Assembly (NCBI RefSeq): GCF_047556435.1
Contig: NZ_CP180210.1
Coordinates: forward strand, 2,790,001-2,854,000
Direction of reading: 5' to 3'
DNA length: 64,000 bases
DNA from: Alteromonas sp047556435
GTDB taxonomy: Bacteria > Pseudomonadota > Gammaproteobacteria > Enterobacterales > Alteromonadaceae
Part shown: piece after piece, positions 26,448 through 35,597 of the stretch
Position numbering within the stretch: the first letter of the stretch is position 1
Layout: each line of letters starts with the position of its first letter
Notes under the pieces: model-generated
Told to the model about the DNA's origin: nothing
The model's database searches: none
What the model saw: the letters and a program-made list of their open reading frames with translations, nothing else
Made by a program: the position numbers and the translations under genes

Positions 26448-27654
26448 GAAACGCAAATACGACATTATATTGTTCGGCGCGACAAGCTTTGTAGGTCAGA
26501 TTATTACTGGCTACCTTGCCGAGAGATTACCGCCTGAACGTTGGGCTGTAGCAGGAAGAAACGAAGAAAAATTGCGTACGGTTCTGTCGCAACGAGATGC
26601 CTCAGACACTGACCTTTTGGTGGTGGATGCCAATGATAACAGCGCATTGCATACCATGTGTGAACAGGCGTCGGTCGTCATTACCACTGTCGGCCCCTAT
26701 GCACTTTACGGTGAAGGCGTCGTCGCAGCGTGTGCGGAAACCGGAACAGGCTATGTCGATCTAACTGGTGAGCCGCAGTGGATCAAAAAGATGCAGGACA
26801 AGTATCAGAAAATGGCCCACCAAAATAATGCACAAATTGTGCATTGCTGTGGTTTCGACTCAATCCCATCCGACATGGGCGTGTACTTCCTGCAACAACA
26901 TGCGCAGCAAGAATTTCAGTCAGTCTGCTCAACCATCGCCATGCGGGTTCATCGAATAAAAGGCGGAGCTTCAGGAGGCACGGTTGCCAGTATGCTCAAT
27001 CTTGTGAAAGAGGCAGGCAAAGACAAACAGATAAAGAAACAACTGGCTAACCCGTACTTATTGTGTGGTGAAAACGCGAATAAGGTACGACAACCAACGG
27101 TGAAAAAAGCGTGTTATGACCCAGTATCCGGAGCCTGGATAGCGCCTTTCATTATGGCTGCAATTAATACGCGAGTGGTTCACTGGAGTAATAGTGCGAT
27201 GGCCTATTCCTATGGCGAAGATTTTCGCTATGAAGAGGCTATGGTAACCGGTAAAAAACGTAAAGGCGCCATGCGTGCCTGGACGATGACGCTGGGCCTC
27301 GGCGGTTTCATGGTGGCCGCTTCTGTCTCGTGGTTACGCACACTGCTTGAGAAATACTGGCTGCCAAAACCTGGTGAAGGTCCCTCAGAAAAGGCACAGC
27401 GACAAGGTTTTTATGATATTCGATTCTATGGCGAAACCCGCAATGGGCAAAGGGCAGTAGCACGCGTTACCGGCGACCGCGATCCGGGGTACGGTTCCAC
27501 TGCAAAAATGCTTTCAGAATGTGCGATTTTGTTAGCTTCCATGCGCGAAGCGGGTACGGCTCCAAGCGGACAATTTTCACCCGCAAGTTGCTTTGGCGAT
27601 GCGTTAATTCCCCAATTAAGTCAACATGCCGGCTTACGATTTGAGATTGTTTAG
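26440..27654 (+). CDS. Saccharopine dehydrogenase-like / trans-acting enoyl reductase family protein
   Basis: 404 residues from the ATG at 26440, overlapping the DUF2244 stop by 8 nt. A Rossmann NAD(P) site opens the protein (YDIILFGATSFVGQIITGYLAERLP), then VITTVGPYALYGEGVVAACAETGTGYVDLTGE, HCCGFDSIPSDMGVYFL and a hydrophobic helix near residue 290 (LGLGGFMVAASVSWL). This layout matches the trans-acting enoyl reductases of mycobacterial lipid synthesis and their bacterial homologues. The substrate is probably a membrane-associated lipid intermediate; inferred only. Confidence 0.82.
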   Translation: MTEKRKYDIILFGATSFVGQIITGYLAERLPPERWAVAGRNEEKLRTVLSQRDASDTDLLVVDANDNSALHTMCEQASVVITTVGPYALYGEGVVAACAETGTGYVDLTGEPQWIKKMQDKYQKMAHQNNAQIVHCCGFDSIPSDMGVYFLQQHAQQEFQSVCSTIAMRVHRIKGGASGGTVASMLNLVKEAGKDKQIKKQLANPYLLCGENANKVRQPTVKKACYDPVSGAWIAPFIMAAINTRVVHWSNSAMAYSYGEDFRYEEAMVTGKKRKGAMRAWTMTLGLGGFMVAASVSWLRTLLEKYWLPKPGEGPSEKAQRQGFYDIRFYGETRNGQRAVARVTGDRDPGYGSTAKMLSECAILLASMREAGTAPSGQFSPASCFGDALIPQLSQHAGLRFEIV

Positions 27655-27823
27655 GTTCATCACTAACGGCGCACGGGCAAGCCAGAGGCATGCTTTTTCA
27701 GTCACTGTGTTCAGGCTAACTGCCGGGCATAAGCAACACATAGAGTCAGGCATCATTACCTATCTTTAATGATCATAATTTATAGCACAACGATACTTAG
27801 TAGAGTTATCGCGGAGGAAAGCT

Positions 27824-28069
27824 ATGAATTTATACATTGAATCGATAGAAGGTGGAAACTATGTTGTCGCCACAGGTGAACCCAACATGCAACAGCCACT
27901 AATGGCCGCGGAAGGCAAACCACGCACGTTTCATTGTCTTAATGAAATTCGTACGCATTTTGAAGGTACACCTTTTGATAAGGTATGGCTTCGGCAAGCC
28001 ACGCCTTACGAGGAAATGGTCGGCCAGACCAGTCAGGACACAACGCTGGATATGGAAATCGACTGGTAG
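27824..28069 (+). CDS. DUF6482 family small protein
   Basis: 81 residues, soluble. MNLYIESIEGGNYVVA followed by LNEIRTHFEG and KVWLRQATPYEEMVG match, from memory, a small family found in Alteromonas, Marinobacter and Halomonas and labelled DUF6482. No function is known. A good ribosome site (CGGAGGAAAG) precedes the ATG. Confidence 0.65.
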   Translation: MNLYIESIEGGNYVVATGEPNMQQPLMAAEGKPRTFHCLNEIRTHFEGTPFDKVWLRQATPYEEMVGQTSQDTTLDMEIDW

Positions 28070-28166
28070 TGGCACTGGCATCGACAGTTGATGAGTGACC
28101 CACTTCACAGTACAGTGAGTTTTCGCGTCTGCGCGAACGGATTACCACTAGTTGAAGGAGTCACCC

Positions 28167-29024
28167 ATGCGTCGTATCGCATCTATGGCGTTAGCTACTT
28201 TGCTAACCCTCCCCGCTTATTCTGCGTCAGTCTGGAAGGTGACTGATGGTGAAAATACCATGTACCTGGGCGGTACACTGCATATCCTGAGTCCACAGGA
28301 CTACCCTCTTCCTGAAGAATTCAAAACGGCATACAGTCAAAGTGATGCTCTGGTTTTCGAGACAGATATTGCGGCACTCAGTACGCCTGAGTTTGCGCAA
28401 AAATCTCTGCAAATGCTTACTTATGGCGAGGGCGCTTCATTAAAAGATGATGTAAGTGACAAGACCCTGAAACAACTTGAGGCGCATTTAGCGGCTCGTG
28501 GTGTGCCTGTCGACAGGTTTATGAATCTGCGCCCTGCGCTGGTTGGGATTTCGCTTAGCATGATCGAATTTCAACGACTTGGGCTCACCAGTCAGGGAGT
28601 TGACAAATATTACTACACGCTTGGTATGGGAGATGGCAAAGCCATGCATTTCCTTGAATCTCCCGAGCAGCAACTGACTTTCATTTCTAAAATGGGGGAA
28701 GGAAATGAAGATGCGTATGTCAGCTATGCCATCGAAGATGTAAAACGGATGCCAGAGATGTTAGGCGATCTTAAGGACGACTGGCGCGAAGGTGATATGG
28801 CAGGCTTCTTCAGATTATCTATGGAGGATTTTGCCAAGGAGTATCCGGATATTTATGATTTACTCTTAACATCCAGAAATAATAACTGGATGCCGGTTCT
28901 CGCAGACCTGATGGCAACACCGGAAACCGAATTTGTTCTGGTTGGTGCAATGCATATTCCCGGTGATACCGGGTTAATCACGCAACTCAAAGCAAAAGGT
29001 TATAGCGTAGAGCAAATGAAGTAA
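28167..29024 (+). CDS. TraB/GumN family exported protein
   Basis: 285 residues from the ATG at 28167 (GAAGGAG upstream). A signal peptide (MRRIASMALATLLTLPAYSAS) leads into SVWKVTDGENTMYLGGTLHILSPQDYPLPEEF, the first metal-binding G-T-x-H block, and the second block FVLVGAMHIPGDTGLITQLKAKGYSVEQM closes the protein. This is the TraB/GumN (Tiki-like) fold, thought to be metalloproteases; the periplasmic substrate is unknown. Confidence 0.88.
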   Translation: MRRIASMALATLLTLPAYSASVWKVTDGENTMYLGGTLHILSPQDYPLPEEFKTAYSQSDALVFETDIAALSTPEFAQKSLQMLTYGEGASLKDDVSDKTLKQLEAHLAARGVPVDRFMNLRPALVGISLSMIEFQRLGLTSQGVDKYYYTLGMGDGKAMHFLESPEQQLTFISKMGEGNEDAYVSYAIEDVKRMPEMLGDLKDDWREGDMAGFFRLSMEDFAKEYPDIYDLLLTSRNNNWMPVLADLMATPETEFVLVGAMHIPGDTGLITQLKAKGYSVEQMK

Positions 29025-29210
29025 CGACTTCCTCTGTCTGCCGTGCTGTTCTACTCAGTAGCACGGCAAGCTGCTTAGCCGTATTCAGCAACGCAACGAT
29101 TAACACTATTTTATTTGACGCTGGGCCCCGTTATGTCGCTATTGTTTGGCAGTGGCTTTGCACCGTTGTGTATGAGAAGAAATTGCAAACAAGCGTAATT
29201 AATCGTCAGG

Positions 29211-29229
29211 GCCGGCATACCGGCTTTTG
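29211..29229 (+). terminator. Probable terminator downstream of the TraB/GumN gene
   Basis: GCCGG-CATA-CCGGC stem followed by TTTTG on the plus strand, 190 nt past the TraB/GumN stop and just before the convergent hypothetical gene. Confidence 0.45.
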
Positions 29230-29235
29230 ATTGTT

Positions 29236-29580
29236 CTACACATATTTGTCGATATGCTGTCGACGCTTAGGCAACTTGTCTTTTTTCTCTCTCCGCGCAT
29301 CGCCAGATTCATCATAGCTGACAACGGCGTCTGAATCTGACTGTTCTGAGGCATCTTGAGAAGGCCCATCGTCTTTAGTTCCTTTGCCTCCTGAATGTTG
29401 ATGCTCGCGATATTGCTCCTTTTCAGTGACCTTACGCTCTTCATTATGCAACGCCCGCTCTTCATCGTTTAACGTCTCGGTGCCACCCATTGCATCAATT
29501 CGCTTAATCTGACCACGATCTATCACCGGTACACGATTATTTGCACGGGGTATTATGGAAAACAGTAAGTCATTACTCAT
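29236..29580 (-). CDS. Charged hypothetical protein
   Basis: 114 residues. The N-terminal MSNDLLFSIIPRANNRVPVIDR may be a short structured element; the rest is strongly charged and Glu/Asp/Lys/His-rich (EERALHNEERKVTEKEQYREHQHS), predicted disordered. No family recognised and no strong ribosome site. A competing 88-codon frame overlaps it; I prefer this one because of its hydrophilic, protein-like composition, but certainty is limited. Confidence 0.5.
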   Translation of the reverse strand: MSNDLLFSIIPRANNRVPVIDRGQIKRIDAMGGTETLNDEERALHNEERKVTEKEQYREHQHSGGKGTKDDGPSQDASEQSDSDAVVSYDESGDARREKKDKLPKRRQHIDKYV

Positions 29581-29710
29581 AGTGAAAAGTTTTAAGTTAT
29601 ATCCATATAGTTAGACCACTTTACAACAAAGGGTTCAATGGGTGTTGCAAATTGCGGATCTTTTAGCTACTGTTTCTGGCGTTGAAAACAGGAACATCTG
29701 TAAAGAATAT

Positions 29711-29755
29711 ATGAACTATACTGCGCAAAACCATCACCACCACCATATAGCATAG
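29711..29755 (+). CDS. hisL: his operon leader peptide
   Basis: A 14-residue frame MNYTAQNHHHHHIA with five consecutive His codons (CAT CAC CAC CAC CAT), followed by a terminator hairpin and hisG. This is the classic his attenuator sensor: ribosome stalling at low charged tRNA-His lets the antiterminator form. The ribosome site is weak. E. coli HisL has seven His in a row. Confidence 0.93.
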   Translation: MNYTAQNHHHHHIA

Positions 29756-29770
29756 CCTTTCAGGTTTGTG

Positions 29771-29851
29771 CTGGAAGGGTATTGTTTCCTTCCAGTGGCG
29801 CAGATAAAAGATTCTCGACCCCCGGAAGGAAACTTCCGGGGGTTTTTCGTT
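29771..29851 (+). promoter_or_regulatory. his operon attenuator
   Basis: Hairpin CTGGAAGG/CCTTCCAG (29771-29795) and terminator CCCCCGGAAG-GAAA-CTTCCGGGGG plus TTTTT (29819-29851). CCTTCC at 29788-29793 can instead pair with GGAAGG at 29824-29829, an antiterminator that dismantles the terminator. Confidence 0.88.
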
Positions 29852-29890
29852 TTAGGGCGCTACATTAATGAAATTTAAGGAAAGTTAGCT

Positions 29891-30793
29891 ATGAGTGACA
29901 GCAGAAGACTTCGCATTGCGGTACAAAAATCAGGCCGCTTGAGTGACGACAGTATTGCCTTACTGAAGGCCATTGGCATTAAACTGAATATTCGCGACCG
30001 CTTGCTGATTGCTCATTCAACCAACCAGCCTATCGATCTTCTTCGGGTGCGAGATGACGATATTCCGGGCCTGGTAATGGACGGCGTTGTGGATATGGGT
30101 TTCATTGGTGAAAACGAGCTGGAAGAAAAAATGCTGGAGCGCCGCGCATCAGGCAAACCAGCCGACTACGAAGTGCTGCGCAGACTTGACTATGGCGGCT
30201 GTCGGTTATCTATCGCCGTCCCTAACGAAATGTCATACGACAGTGCAAAGGTACTGGAAGGTAAGAAAGTTGCCACGACCTACCCTTTCTTACTCGAGCG
30301 CTACTTTAAAGAGCAAAACATTAACGCCAAGGCCGTCATGCTGACGGGGTCGGTAGAAGTCGCGCCCCGCGCCGGCGTAGCGGATGCTATTTGTGACCTG
30401 GTCTCTACCGGCGCCACGCTGGAGGCCAATGGCCTGGTGGAAAAAGATGTCATTTTCCGCTCAAAGGCGGTGTTGATTCAGCGCGCTGACGGCGAAATTA
30501 CGCAAGAAAAAGCCGAACTGATTTCACGCCTTGTTCCCCGTATTGACGGGGTCATGCAGGCCAAGGAAAGTAAATACATCATGCTCCACGCGCCCAAGGC
30601 TTATCTGGAACAGGTAAAAAGCCTGCTCCCTGGTGCAGAAAACCCAACGGTCCTCCCTTTGGCAGGCGTTGACGATACGGTTGCGATCCACGTTGTTAGC
30701 CCTGAAAACCTGTTCTGGGAAACCATGGAAAAACTAAAAGCCCTGGGCTGCAGCTCCATTCTGGTCATGCCAATTGAAAAGATGATGGGATAA
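29891..30793 (+). CDS. hisG: ATP phosphoribosyltransferase HisG
   Basis: 300 residues, the long (HisZ-independent) form. LRIAVQKSGRLSDDS opens the protein; VDMGFIGENELEE, the PRPP-binding AGVADAICDLVSTGATLEANGL and the C-terminal ACT-like regulatory domain (AIHVVSPENLFWETMEKLKALGCSSILVMPIEKMM) are present. It catalyses the first, histidine-inhibited step, joining ATP and PRPP. Lead gene of an eight-gene operon with AAGGAA before the ATG. Confidence 0.97.
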   Translation: MSDSRRLRIAVQKSGRLSDDSIALLKAIGIKLNIRDRLLIAHSTNQPIDLLRVRDDDIPGLVMDGVVDMGFIGENELEEKMLERRASGKPADYEVLRRLDYGGCRLSIAVPNEMSYDSAKVLEGKKVATTYPFLLERYFKEQNINAKAVMLTGSVEVAPRAGVADAICDLVSTGATLEANGLVEKDVIFRSKAVLIQRADGEITQEKAELISRLVPRIDGVMQAKESKYIMLHAPKAYLEQVKSLLPGAENPTVLPLAGVDDTVAIHVVSPENLFWETMEKLKALGCSSILVMPIEKMMG

Positions 30794-30799
30794 CCCAAG

Positions 30800-32116
30800 A
30801 TGATCACCTGGTCTGAATTATCCAATGAAGCCAAACGCGAGGCGTTATCTCGCCCGGCTATGAAAGACAATCAGAAATTAAAAAAGACGGTTGAAGATAT
30901 AATTCGTGCCGTGCGGGCGAAAGGCGATGCCGCGGTATTATCTTTTACTCAGGACTTTGACTGCTCGACGCTGACAGCACTTGCGCTTTCGCAAGGTAAA
31001 TTGTCTCAACTTGCCGATGCAGTAAGTCAGGAAGTGAAGGCGGCAATAGATACCGCCTATGACAACATCAAACGGTTTCACGACGCGCAGCAGCCGGAAA
31101 GCATTACGCTGACGACCACAACCGGGGTGACTTGTGAACAGCACTTTGCCGCACTTGATGCTGTTGGGTTGTATATTCCCGGAGGCAGTGCCCCGCTCCC
31201 CTCTACCGCTCTGATGCTTGGCATACCCGCATTAGTGGCAGGCTGCGAGAGAAAAGTACTTTGTACGCCGCCTAACTCCGAAGGGTTGATCGCCCCGGAA
31301 ATCGCTTACGTGGCAAGAAAGTGCGGTATCAGCGAAGTTTATTTGTGCGGTGGAGCACAAGCCATAGCGGCAATGGCATTTGGCACCGACACCATCACCA
31401 AGGTGGATAAAATTTTCGGACCAGGCAACAGCTTTGTCACCGAGGCCAAGCAGCAGGTTAGCTTAACTGCCGACGGTGCCGCCATTGATATGCCGGCTGG
31501 TCCCTCGGAAGTGCTGGTACTGGCTGACAATACCGCCCGCCCCGATTTCGTGGCCTCGGATTTACTGTCTCAGGCTGAGCACGGTCCGGACTCGCAAGCG
31601 ATATTGGTATCAGACGACGCCGACCTGATTGAAAAGGTGAAAGCTGAAGTCAAAAATCAACTGGCATTGCTCTCCAGGGGTGCCATAGCCAGCGAGGCGA
31701 TGGAGAACGCACGTTACATTCTCACTCGCGACATCAATGAAGCCATTGAGGTCAGCAATCAGTATGCCCCGGAGCATCTTATCGTGCAGGTGAACGAGCC
31801 TCGCGAGGCACTCAAACGCATCAAGCACGCGAGCTCTGTCTTCTTAGGCCCATGGACACCAGAGTCGGCAGGTGATTATGCATCCGGCACGAACCATGTA
31901 TTACCAACGTATGGCTATGCCCGCAATTATTCCAGCCTGGGTTTGCTGGATTTCATGCGCCGCTACACCGTACAGCAGTTAACAGAAGACGGTATGCGCC
32001 AACTTGGTCCGACGATCATGACATTAGCAGAGGCAGAAGGCCTGGATGCCCACAAGAAGGCCGTGGCGCTTCGTATGGACGTGCTCACTTCACAGGAAGA
32101 TAGCGACAATGAATGA
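30800..32116 (+). CDS. hisD: Histidinol dehydrogenase HisD
   Basis: 438 residues. VGLYIPGGSAPLPSTALM, FGPGNSFVTEAKQQV (Zn/NAD region), DMPAGPSEVLVLAD and QAEHGPDSQAILVS match HisD, with the catalytic EH(Q/H) region YAPEHLIVQ and HxxPT-like NHVLPT. It oxidises histidinol to histidine in two NAD-dependent steps. Only 6 nt separates it from hisG, and its end overlaps the hisC start by 8 nt. Confidence 0.97.
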   Translation: MITWSELSNEAKREALSRPAMKDNQKLKKTVEDIIRAVRAKGDAAVLSFTQDFDCSTLTALALSQGKLSQLADAVSQEVKAAIDTAYDNIKRFHDAQQPESITLTTTTGVTCEQHFAALDAVGLYIPGGSAPLPSTALMLGIPALVAGCERKVLCTPPNSEGLIAPEIAYVARKCGISEVYLCGGAQAIAAMAFGTDTITKVDKIFGPGNSFVTEAKQQVSLTADGAAIDMPAGPSEVLVLADNTARPDFVASDLLSQAEHGPDSQAILVSDDADLIEKVKAEVKNQLALLSRGAIASEAMENARYILTRDINEAIEVSNQYAPEHLIVQVNEPREALKRIKHASSVFLGPWTPESAGDYASGTNHVLPTYGYARNYSSLGLLDFMRRYTVQQLTEDGMRQLGPTIMTLAEAEGLDAHKKAVALRMDVLTSQEDSDNE

Positions 32117-33191
32117 TTTAGTGGCCAAGCTGATTAATGAAAACCTGATCCCACTGAAGCCCTATGAGTCTGCCCGTCGTTTATATTCTGGTGGTCAGGA
32201 CTGGCTGAATGCCAATGAGTCGCCATTTGCCAATGACTACCGTGTAGACAGCAGCAACTTCAACCGCTACCCGTCATGCCAGCCTAAGCGCGTTGTCGAC
32301 GCTTACGCGGGCTATGTGGGCGTGAGCCCGGATCAACTCATCGTAACCCGTGGGGCGGATGAAGGCATCGAGCTGCTCATCCGTACTTTCTGTACGCCCG
32401 GTAAGGACAATATTCTGATCTGTCCTCCCACGTATGGTATGTACGCGATTAGCGCAGAAACCTGTGATATAGGCGTTAAGACGGTACCGCTCACTGATGG
32501 CTTTGCATTAAATACAGAGGCAATTTGCGACCAGGATGATGTCAATCTGGTATTTATCTGCTCACCTAATAATCCCACCGGCACCCGTGCTGCCATCAAT
32601 GACGTAGAAAAAGTGCTTTCGCATTTTAAAGACTCGGCGCTGGTAGTAATGGATGAAGCCTACATTGAATTTGATTCGGAAGGTTCCTGGGTGGACAAGC
32701 TTTCACAGTATCCGAATCTGGTGGTCCTGCGCACGCTCTCGAAGGCCTTTGGACTGGCTGGATTACGCTGCGGATTCACACTGGCATCAGAAGAAATTAT
32801 TCAGTCATTACTGAAAGTAATTGCCCCCTACCCCATTCCTGAGCCTGTCGCGCAAATTGCCGCACAAGCATTAAACAAAGAAGGATTGGCGCGGGTTGCA
32901 CTGCAGGTTGAAACACTTAACAACCATCGTCAGGCTTTAAAATCTCAGTTGGCGAACCGCCCCGGCATTACTCTGGTAGGCGATACCACCGCTAACTTTG
33001 TGTTGTTCCGGTTCGAAAAGAGTCAGGCGCTAATGGCGTATCTGGTGGAGAACGGCATGTTGATCCGCGACCAGTCTAAACAACTAAACCTGAAAAACTG
33101 CCTGAGAGCCACCGTGGGCAATGAAGAACAAAACGCCCGCCTACTTACATTAATCGATTCATTTATAGAACAAACAGGAGTGTCGGCATGA
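32109..33191 (+). CDS. hisC: Histidinol-phosphate aminotransferase HisC
   Basis: 360 residues from the ATG at 32109; the frame is open further upstream inside hisD but that is overlap. The PLP fold-type I signature is intact: CSPNNPTGT, VVMDEAYIEF and the Schiff-base Lys in TLSKAFGLAGLRCGF. Converts imidazole-acetol phosphate to histidinol phosphate using glutamate. Coupled to hisD by an 8-nt overlap and to hisB by a 4-nt overlap. Confidence 0.96.
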   Translation: MNDLVAKLINENLIPLKPYESARRLYSGGQDWLNANESPFANDYRVDSSNFNRYPSCQPKRVVDAYAGYVGVSPDQLIVTRGADEGIELLIRTFCTPGKDNILICPPTYGMYAISAETCDIGVKTVPLTDGFALNTEAICDQDDVNLVFICSPNNPTGTRAAINDVEKVLSHFKDSALVVMDEAYIEFDSEGSWVDKLSQYPNLVVLRTLSKAFGLAGLRCGFTLASEEIIQSLLKVIAPYPIPEPVAQIAAQALNKEGLARVALQVETLNNHRQALKSQLANRPGITLVGDTTANFVLFRFEKSQALMAYLVENGMLIRDQSKQLNLKNCLRATVGNEEQNARLLTLIDSFIEQTGVSA

Positions 33192-34258
33192 GCCAGCAAG
33201 CCATACTTTTTATTGACCGCGACGGCACACTCGTGGAAGAGCCGCCTGTCGACAAGCAACTCGACAGCCTCGAAAAGCTGGTGTTCGAACCGGATGTCAT
33301 CCCGGTGTTATTAAAACTTAAAGCTGCAGGCTTTTCGCTGGTGATGGTGAGTAACCAGGATGGTTTGGGTACAGACAGCTTTCCCCAGGAGGATTTTGAC
33401 AAACCGCACAATGCCATGATGCAGGTATTTTCCTCCCAGGGTGTAACCTTTGACGACGTATTAATTTGTCCGCATTTTGACAGTGACAATTGCAGTTGTC
33501 GCAAGCCTAAACTAGGCCTGGTAAAAGAATACCTTCAGCAGGGGCGCGTGGATTTCACCCGCTCTTATGTCATTGGCGACCGCGACACCGATATGCAACT
33601 GGCAGAAAACATGGGTATTCGCGGATTGAAATACACGCCCGACGGCAACAACTGGAAAGCGATTGAAAAAACGCTTTTGGCGTCTTCCCGTATCGCCGAA
33701 GTCGTGCGAAAAACCAGTGAAACCGATATCACAGTGCGTGTCGATCTGGACTCAACAAAGAAATCCGAGATTGCCACAGGCCTTGGCTTTTTTGACCACA
33801 TGCTGGATCAGATCGCCACCCATGGCGGGTTTGAGATGCAGGTTTCAGTGACGGGCGATCTTCACATTGACGATCACCACAGCGTAGAAGATACGGCGCT
33901 GGCGTTAGGCGAAGCGCTGAAAAAAGCATTAGGCGATAAACGCGGCATTGGCCGCTTTGGATTCGCGCTTCCCATGGATGAATGCAGGGCGGAGTGCATT
34001 ATGGATATTTCCAATCGCCCTCACCTGAAATTTGAGGCTGAGTTTTCCCGCGATCAGGTAGGCGAAATGGCCACCGAAATGGTGCCGCACTTTTTCTATT
34101 CGCTGGCACAAAGCATGGGCTTGTCGTTGCATTTGTCCACCAGCGAAGGCAATGCTCACCACCAGGTAGAAAGCCTGTTTAAAGTATTTGGCCGGGCGCT
34201 GCGACAGGCTATTACCCGTCAGGGGGACGCCCTGCCAAGTAGTAAAGGAGCGCTTTAA
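33188..34258 (+). CDS. hisB: Bifunctional histidinol-phosphatase / imidazoleglycerol-phosphate dehydratase HisB
   Basis: 356 residues, a fusion as in enterobacteria. The N-terminal HAD phosphatase starts ILFIDRDGTLVEEPP and has the Zn-binding loop CPHFDSDNCSCRKPKLGLV; the C-terminal dehydratase (from about residue 165) has GLGFFDHMLDQIATHGGF and DDHHSVEDTALALGEAL with the Mn-binding His residues, and a second set in EGNAHHQVESLFKVFGRAL. Catalyses steps 6 and 8 of the pathway. The stop and the hisH start overlap by 1 nt. Confidence 0.97.
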   Translation: MSQQAILFIDRDGTLVEEPPVDKQLDSLEKLVFEPDVIPVLLKLKAAGFSLVMVSNQDGLGTDSFPQEDFDKPHNAMMQVFSSQGVTFDDVLICPHFDSDNCSCRKPKLGLVKEYLQQGRVDFTRSYVIGDRDTDMQLAENMGIRGLKYTPDGNNWKAIEKTLLASSRIAEVVRKTSETDITVRVDLDSTKKSEIATGLGFFDHMLDQIATHGGFEMQVSVTGDLHIDDHHSVEDTALALGEALKKALGDKRGIGRFGFALPMDECRAECIMDISNRPHLKFEAEFSRDQVGEMATEMVPHFFYSLAQSMGLSLHLSTSEGNAHHQVESLFKVFGRALRQAITRQGDALPSSKGAL

Positions 34259-34860
34259 TGAGTCAGCGCATCGTTATCGTTAATACCGGTTGTGCCAATA
34301 TTTCATCGGTACGCTTTGCACTGGAACGATTAGGCGTCAGTGTGGAGGTCTCTTCTGAGAACAGCGTAATTACATCGGCAGACAAAGTTTTTCTTCCCGG
34401 TGTCGGTAGTGCATTTGCCGCCATGCAAAGTATTGAAGCTAAGCGGCTTACCGACACCCTCCGGCAATTGACCCAACCCGTGCTCGGTGTATGTCTCGGT
34501 ATGCAGCTAATGGTAGAAAGCTCTGCGGAAAGCCGCGATGGCAATGTCAATTGTCTCGGCCTGATGCCGGGTCGCGTAGAGCGTCTGCAGGCGGGGGACC
34601 TGCGCCTGCCCCACATGGGATGGAATACGGTGAAATCCAAGCCTGATTCGCCTCTGTTTACCGGCATTCCTGACGATACCTACTTTTATTTTGTGCATAG
34701 CTTCGCTGTGCCTGTCTACGAGCGCACACTGGCAAGTTGCGAGTATGGACAGCCATTTTCAGCGGCTCTGGAATATAACAACTATTTTGGTGTGCAGTTT
34801 CACCCTGAACGATCTGGTGAAGCCGGCGCACAACTTCTAACTAACTTTGTGAACATGTGA
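34258..34860 (+). CDS. hisH: Imidazole glycerol phosphate synthase glutaminase subunit HisH
   Basis: 200 residues. Class I glutamine amidotransferase: nucleophile Cys in VLGVCLGMQLMVE (about residue 79), catalytic His and Glu in YFGVQFHPERSGEAGA near the C-terminus. It supplies ammonia to HisF through the HisF barrel. Translationally coupled on both sides. Confidence 0.96.
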   Translation: MSQRIVIVNTGCANISSVRFALERLGVSVEVSSENSVITSADKVFLPGVGSAFAAMQSIEAKRLTDTLRQLTQPVLGVCLGMQLMVESSAESRDGNVNCLGLMPGRVERLQAGDLRLPHMGWNTVKSKPDSPLFTGIPDDTYFYFVHSFAVPVYERTLASCEYGQPFSAALEYNNYFGVQFHPERSGEAGAQLLTNFVNM

Positions 34861-35597
34861 TGATTATACCCGCAATTGACTTAATCGACGGCCAAGTCGT
34901 CAGGTTGTATCAAGGCGATTACAACCAGAAAACCGAGTACTCACTAGACCCGGTCGACGTGGTACACAGTTACGCTGACCAGGGCGCACAATGGCTGCAT
35001 ATTGTCGACTTAACCGGGGCAAAAGACACGTCCAGGCGACAGCTTGAACTCATACGCCGTATGGTCGATACCAAGCGCATGGCGTTTCAGGCAGGCGGCG
35101 GTATCCGTTCTGAAAAAGAAGTTGAGCAACTGCTTGAGTCTGGTGTTAGCCGCGTCGTGGTGGGCTCGCTGGCGGTGAAATCTCCACAAACAGTGAAGCA
35201 ATGGGTTACCCGTTACGGTGCTGAACATATTGTACTGGCGCTGGATATCAATATTGATGAAACAGGCAACAAATTTATTGCCACCCACGGCTGGCAGGAA
35301 AATTCCGGCGTGTCGCTTGAGGCAATCCTTGGTGACTTTGCCGAGGTGGGCGCCAAACACGTATTGTGCACCGATATCAGCCGGGACGGCACGTTGCAGG
35401 GCCCCAATGTGGATTTATACCGGGAAGTCGCCAGTACATTTCCTGATGTCTCATGGCAGGCCTCTGGCGGCATTGGCGGTCTGCACGATATCGAAGCACT
35501 TAAACCCACACAGGTAGGCGGCGTGATCCTTGGCCGGGCTTTACTGGAAGGGAAATTCACCGTTGAGGAGGCAATCGCATGCTGGCAAAACGCATAA
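34860..35597 (+). CDS. hisA: ProFAR isomerase HisA
   Basis: 245 residues from the ATG at 34860, overlapping the hisH stop by one base; a GTG one codon earlier is possible. (Beta/alpha)8 barrel with the catalytic Asp in IPAIDLIDGQVVRLYQGDY, the phosphate loops FQAGGGIRSEKEVE and ASGGIGGLHDIEAL, and the second Asp in CTDISRDGTLQGPN. Isomerises the aminoaldose ProFAR to its ketose PRFAR. Overlaps the hisF start by 19 nt. Confidence 0.96.
   Translation: MIIPAIDLIDGQVVRLYQGDYNQKTEYSLDPVDVVHSYADQGAQWLHIVDLTGAKDTSRRQLELIRRMVDTKRMAFQAGGGIRSEKEVEQLLESGVSRVVVGSLAVKSPQTVKQWVTRYGAEHIVLALDINIDETGNKFIATHGWQENSGVSLEAILGDFAEVGAKHVLCTDISRDGTLQGPNVDLYREVASTFPDVSWQASGGIGGLHDIEALKPTQVGGVILGRALLEGKFTVEEAIACWQNA

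Noticed and set aside
29199..29465. 88-codon minus-strand frame overlapping the charged hypothetical gene
   Set aside because: It reads through the GCCGG/CCGGC terminator region and has a less protein-like sequence than the 114-codon frame.
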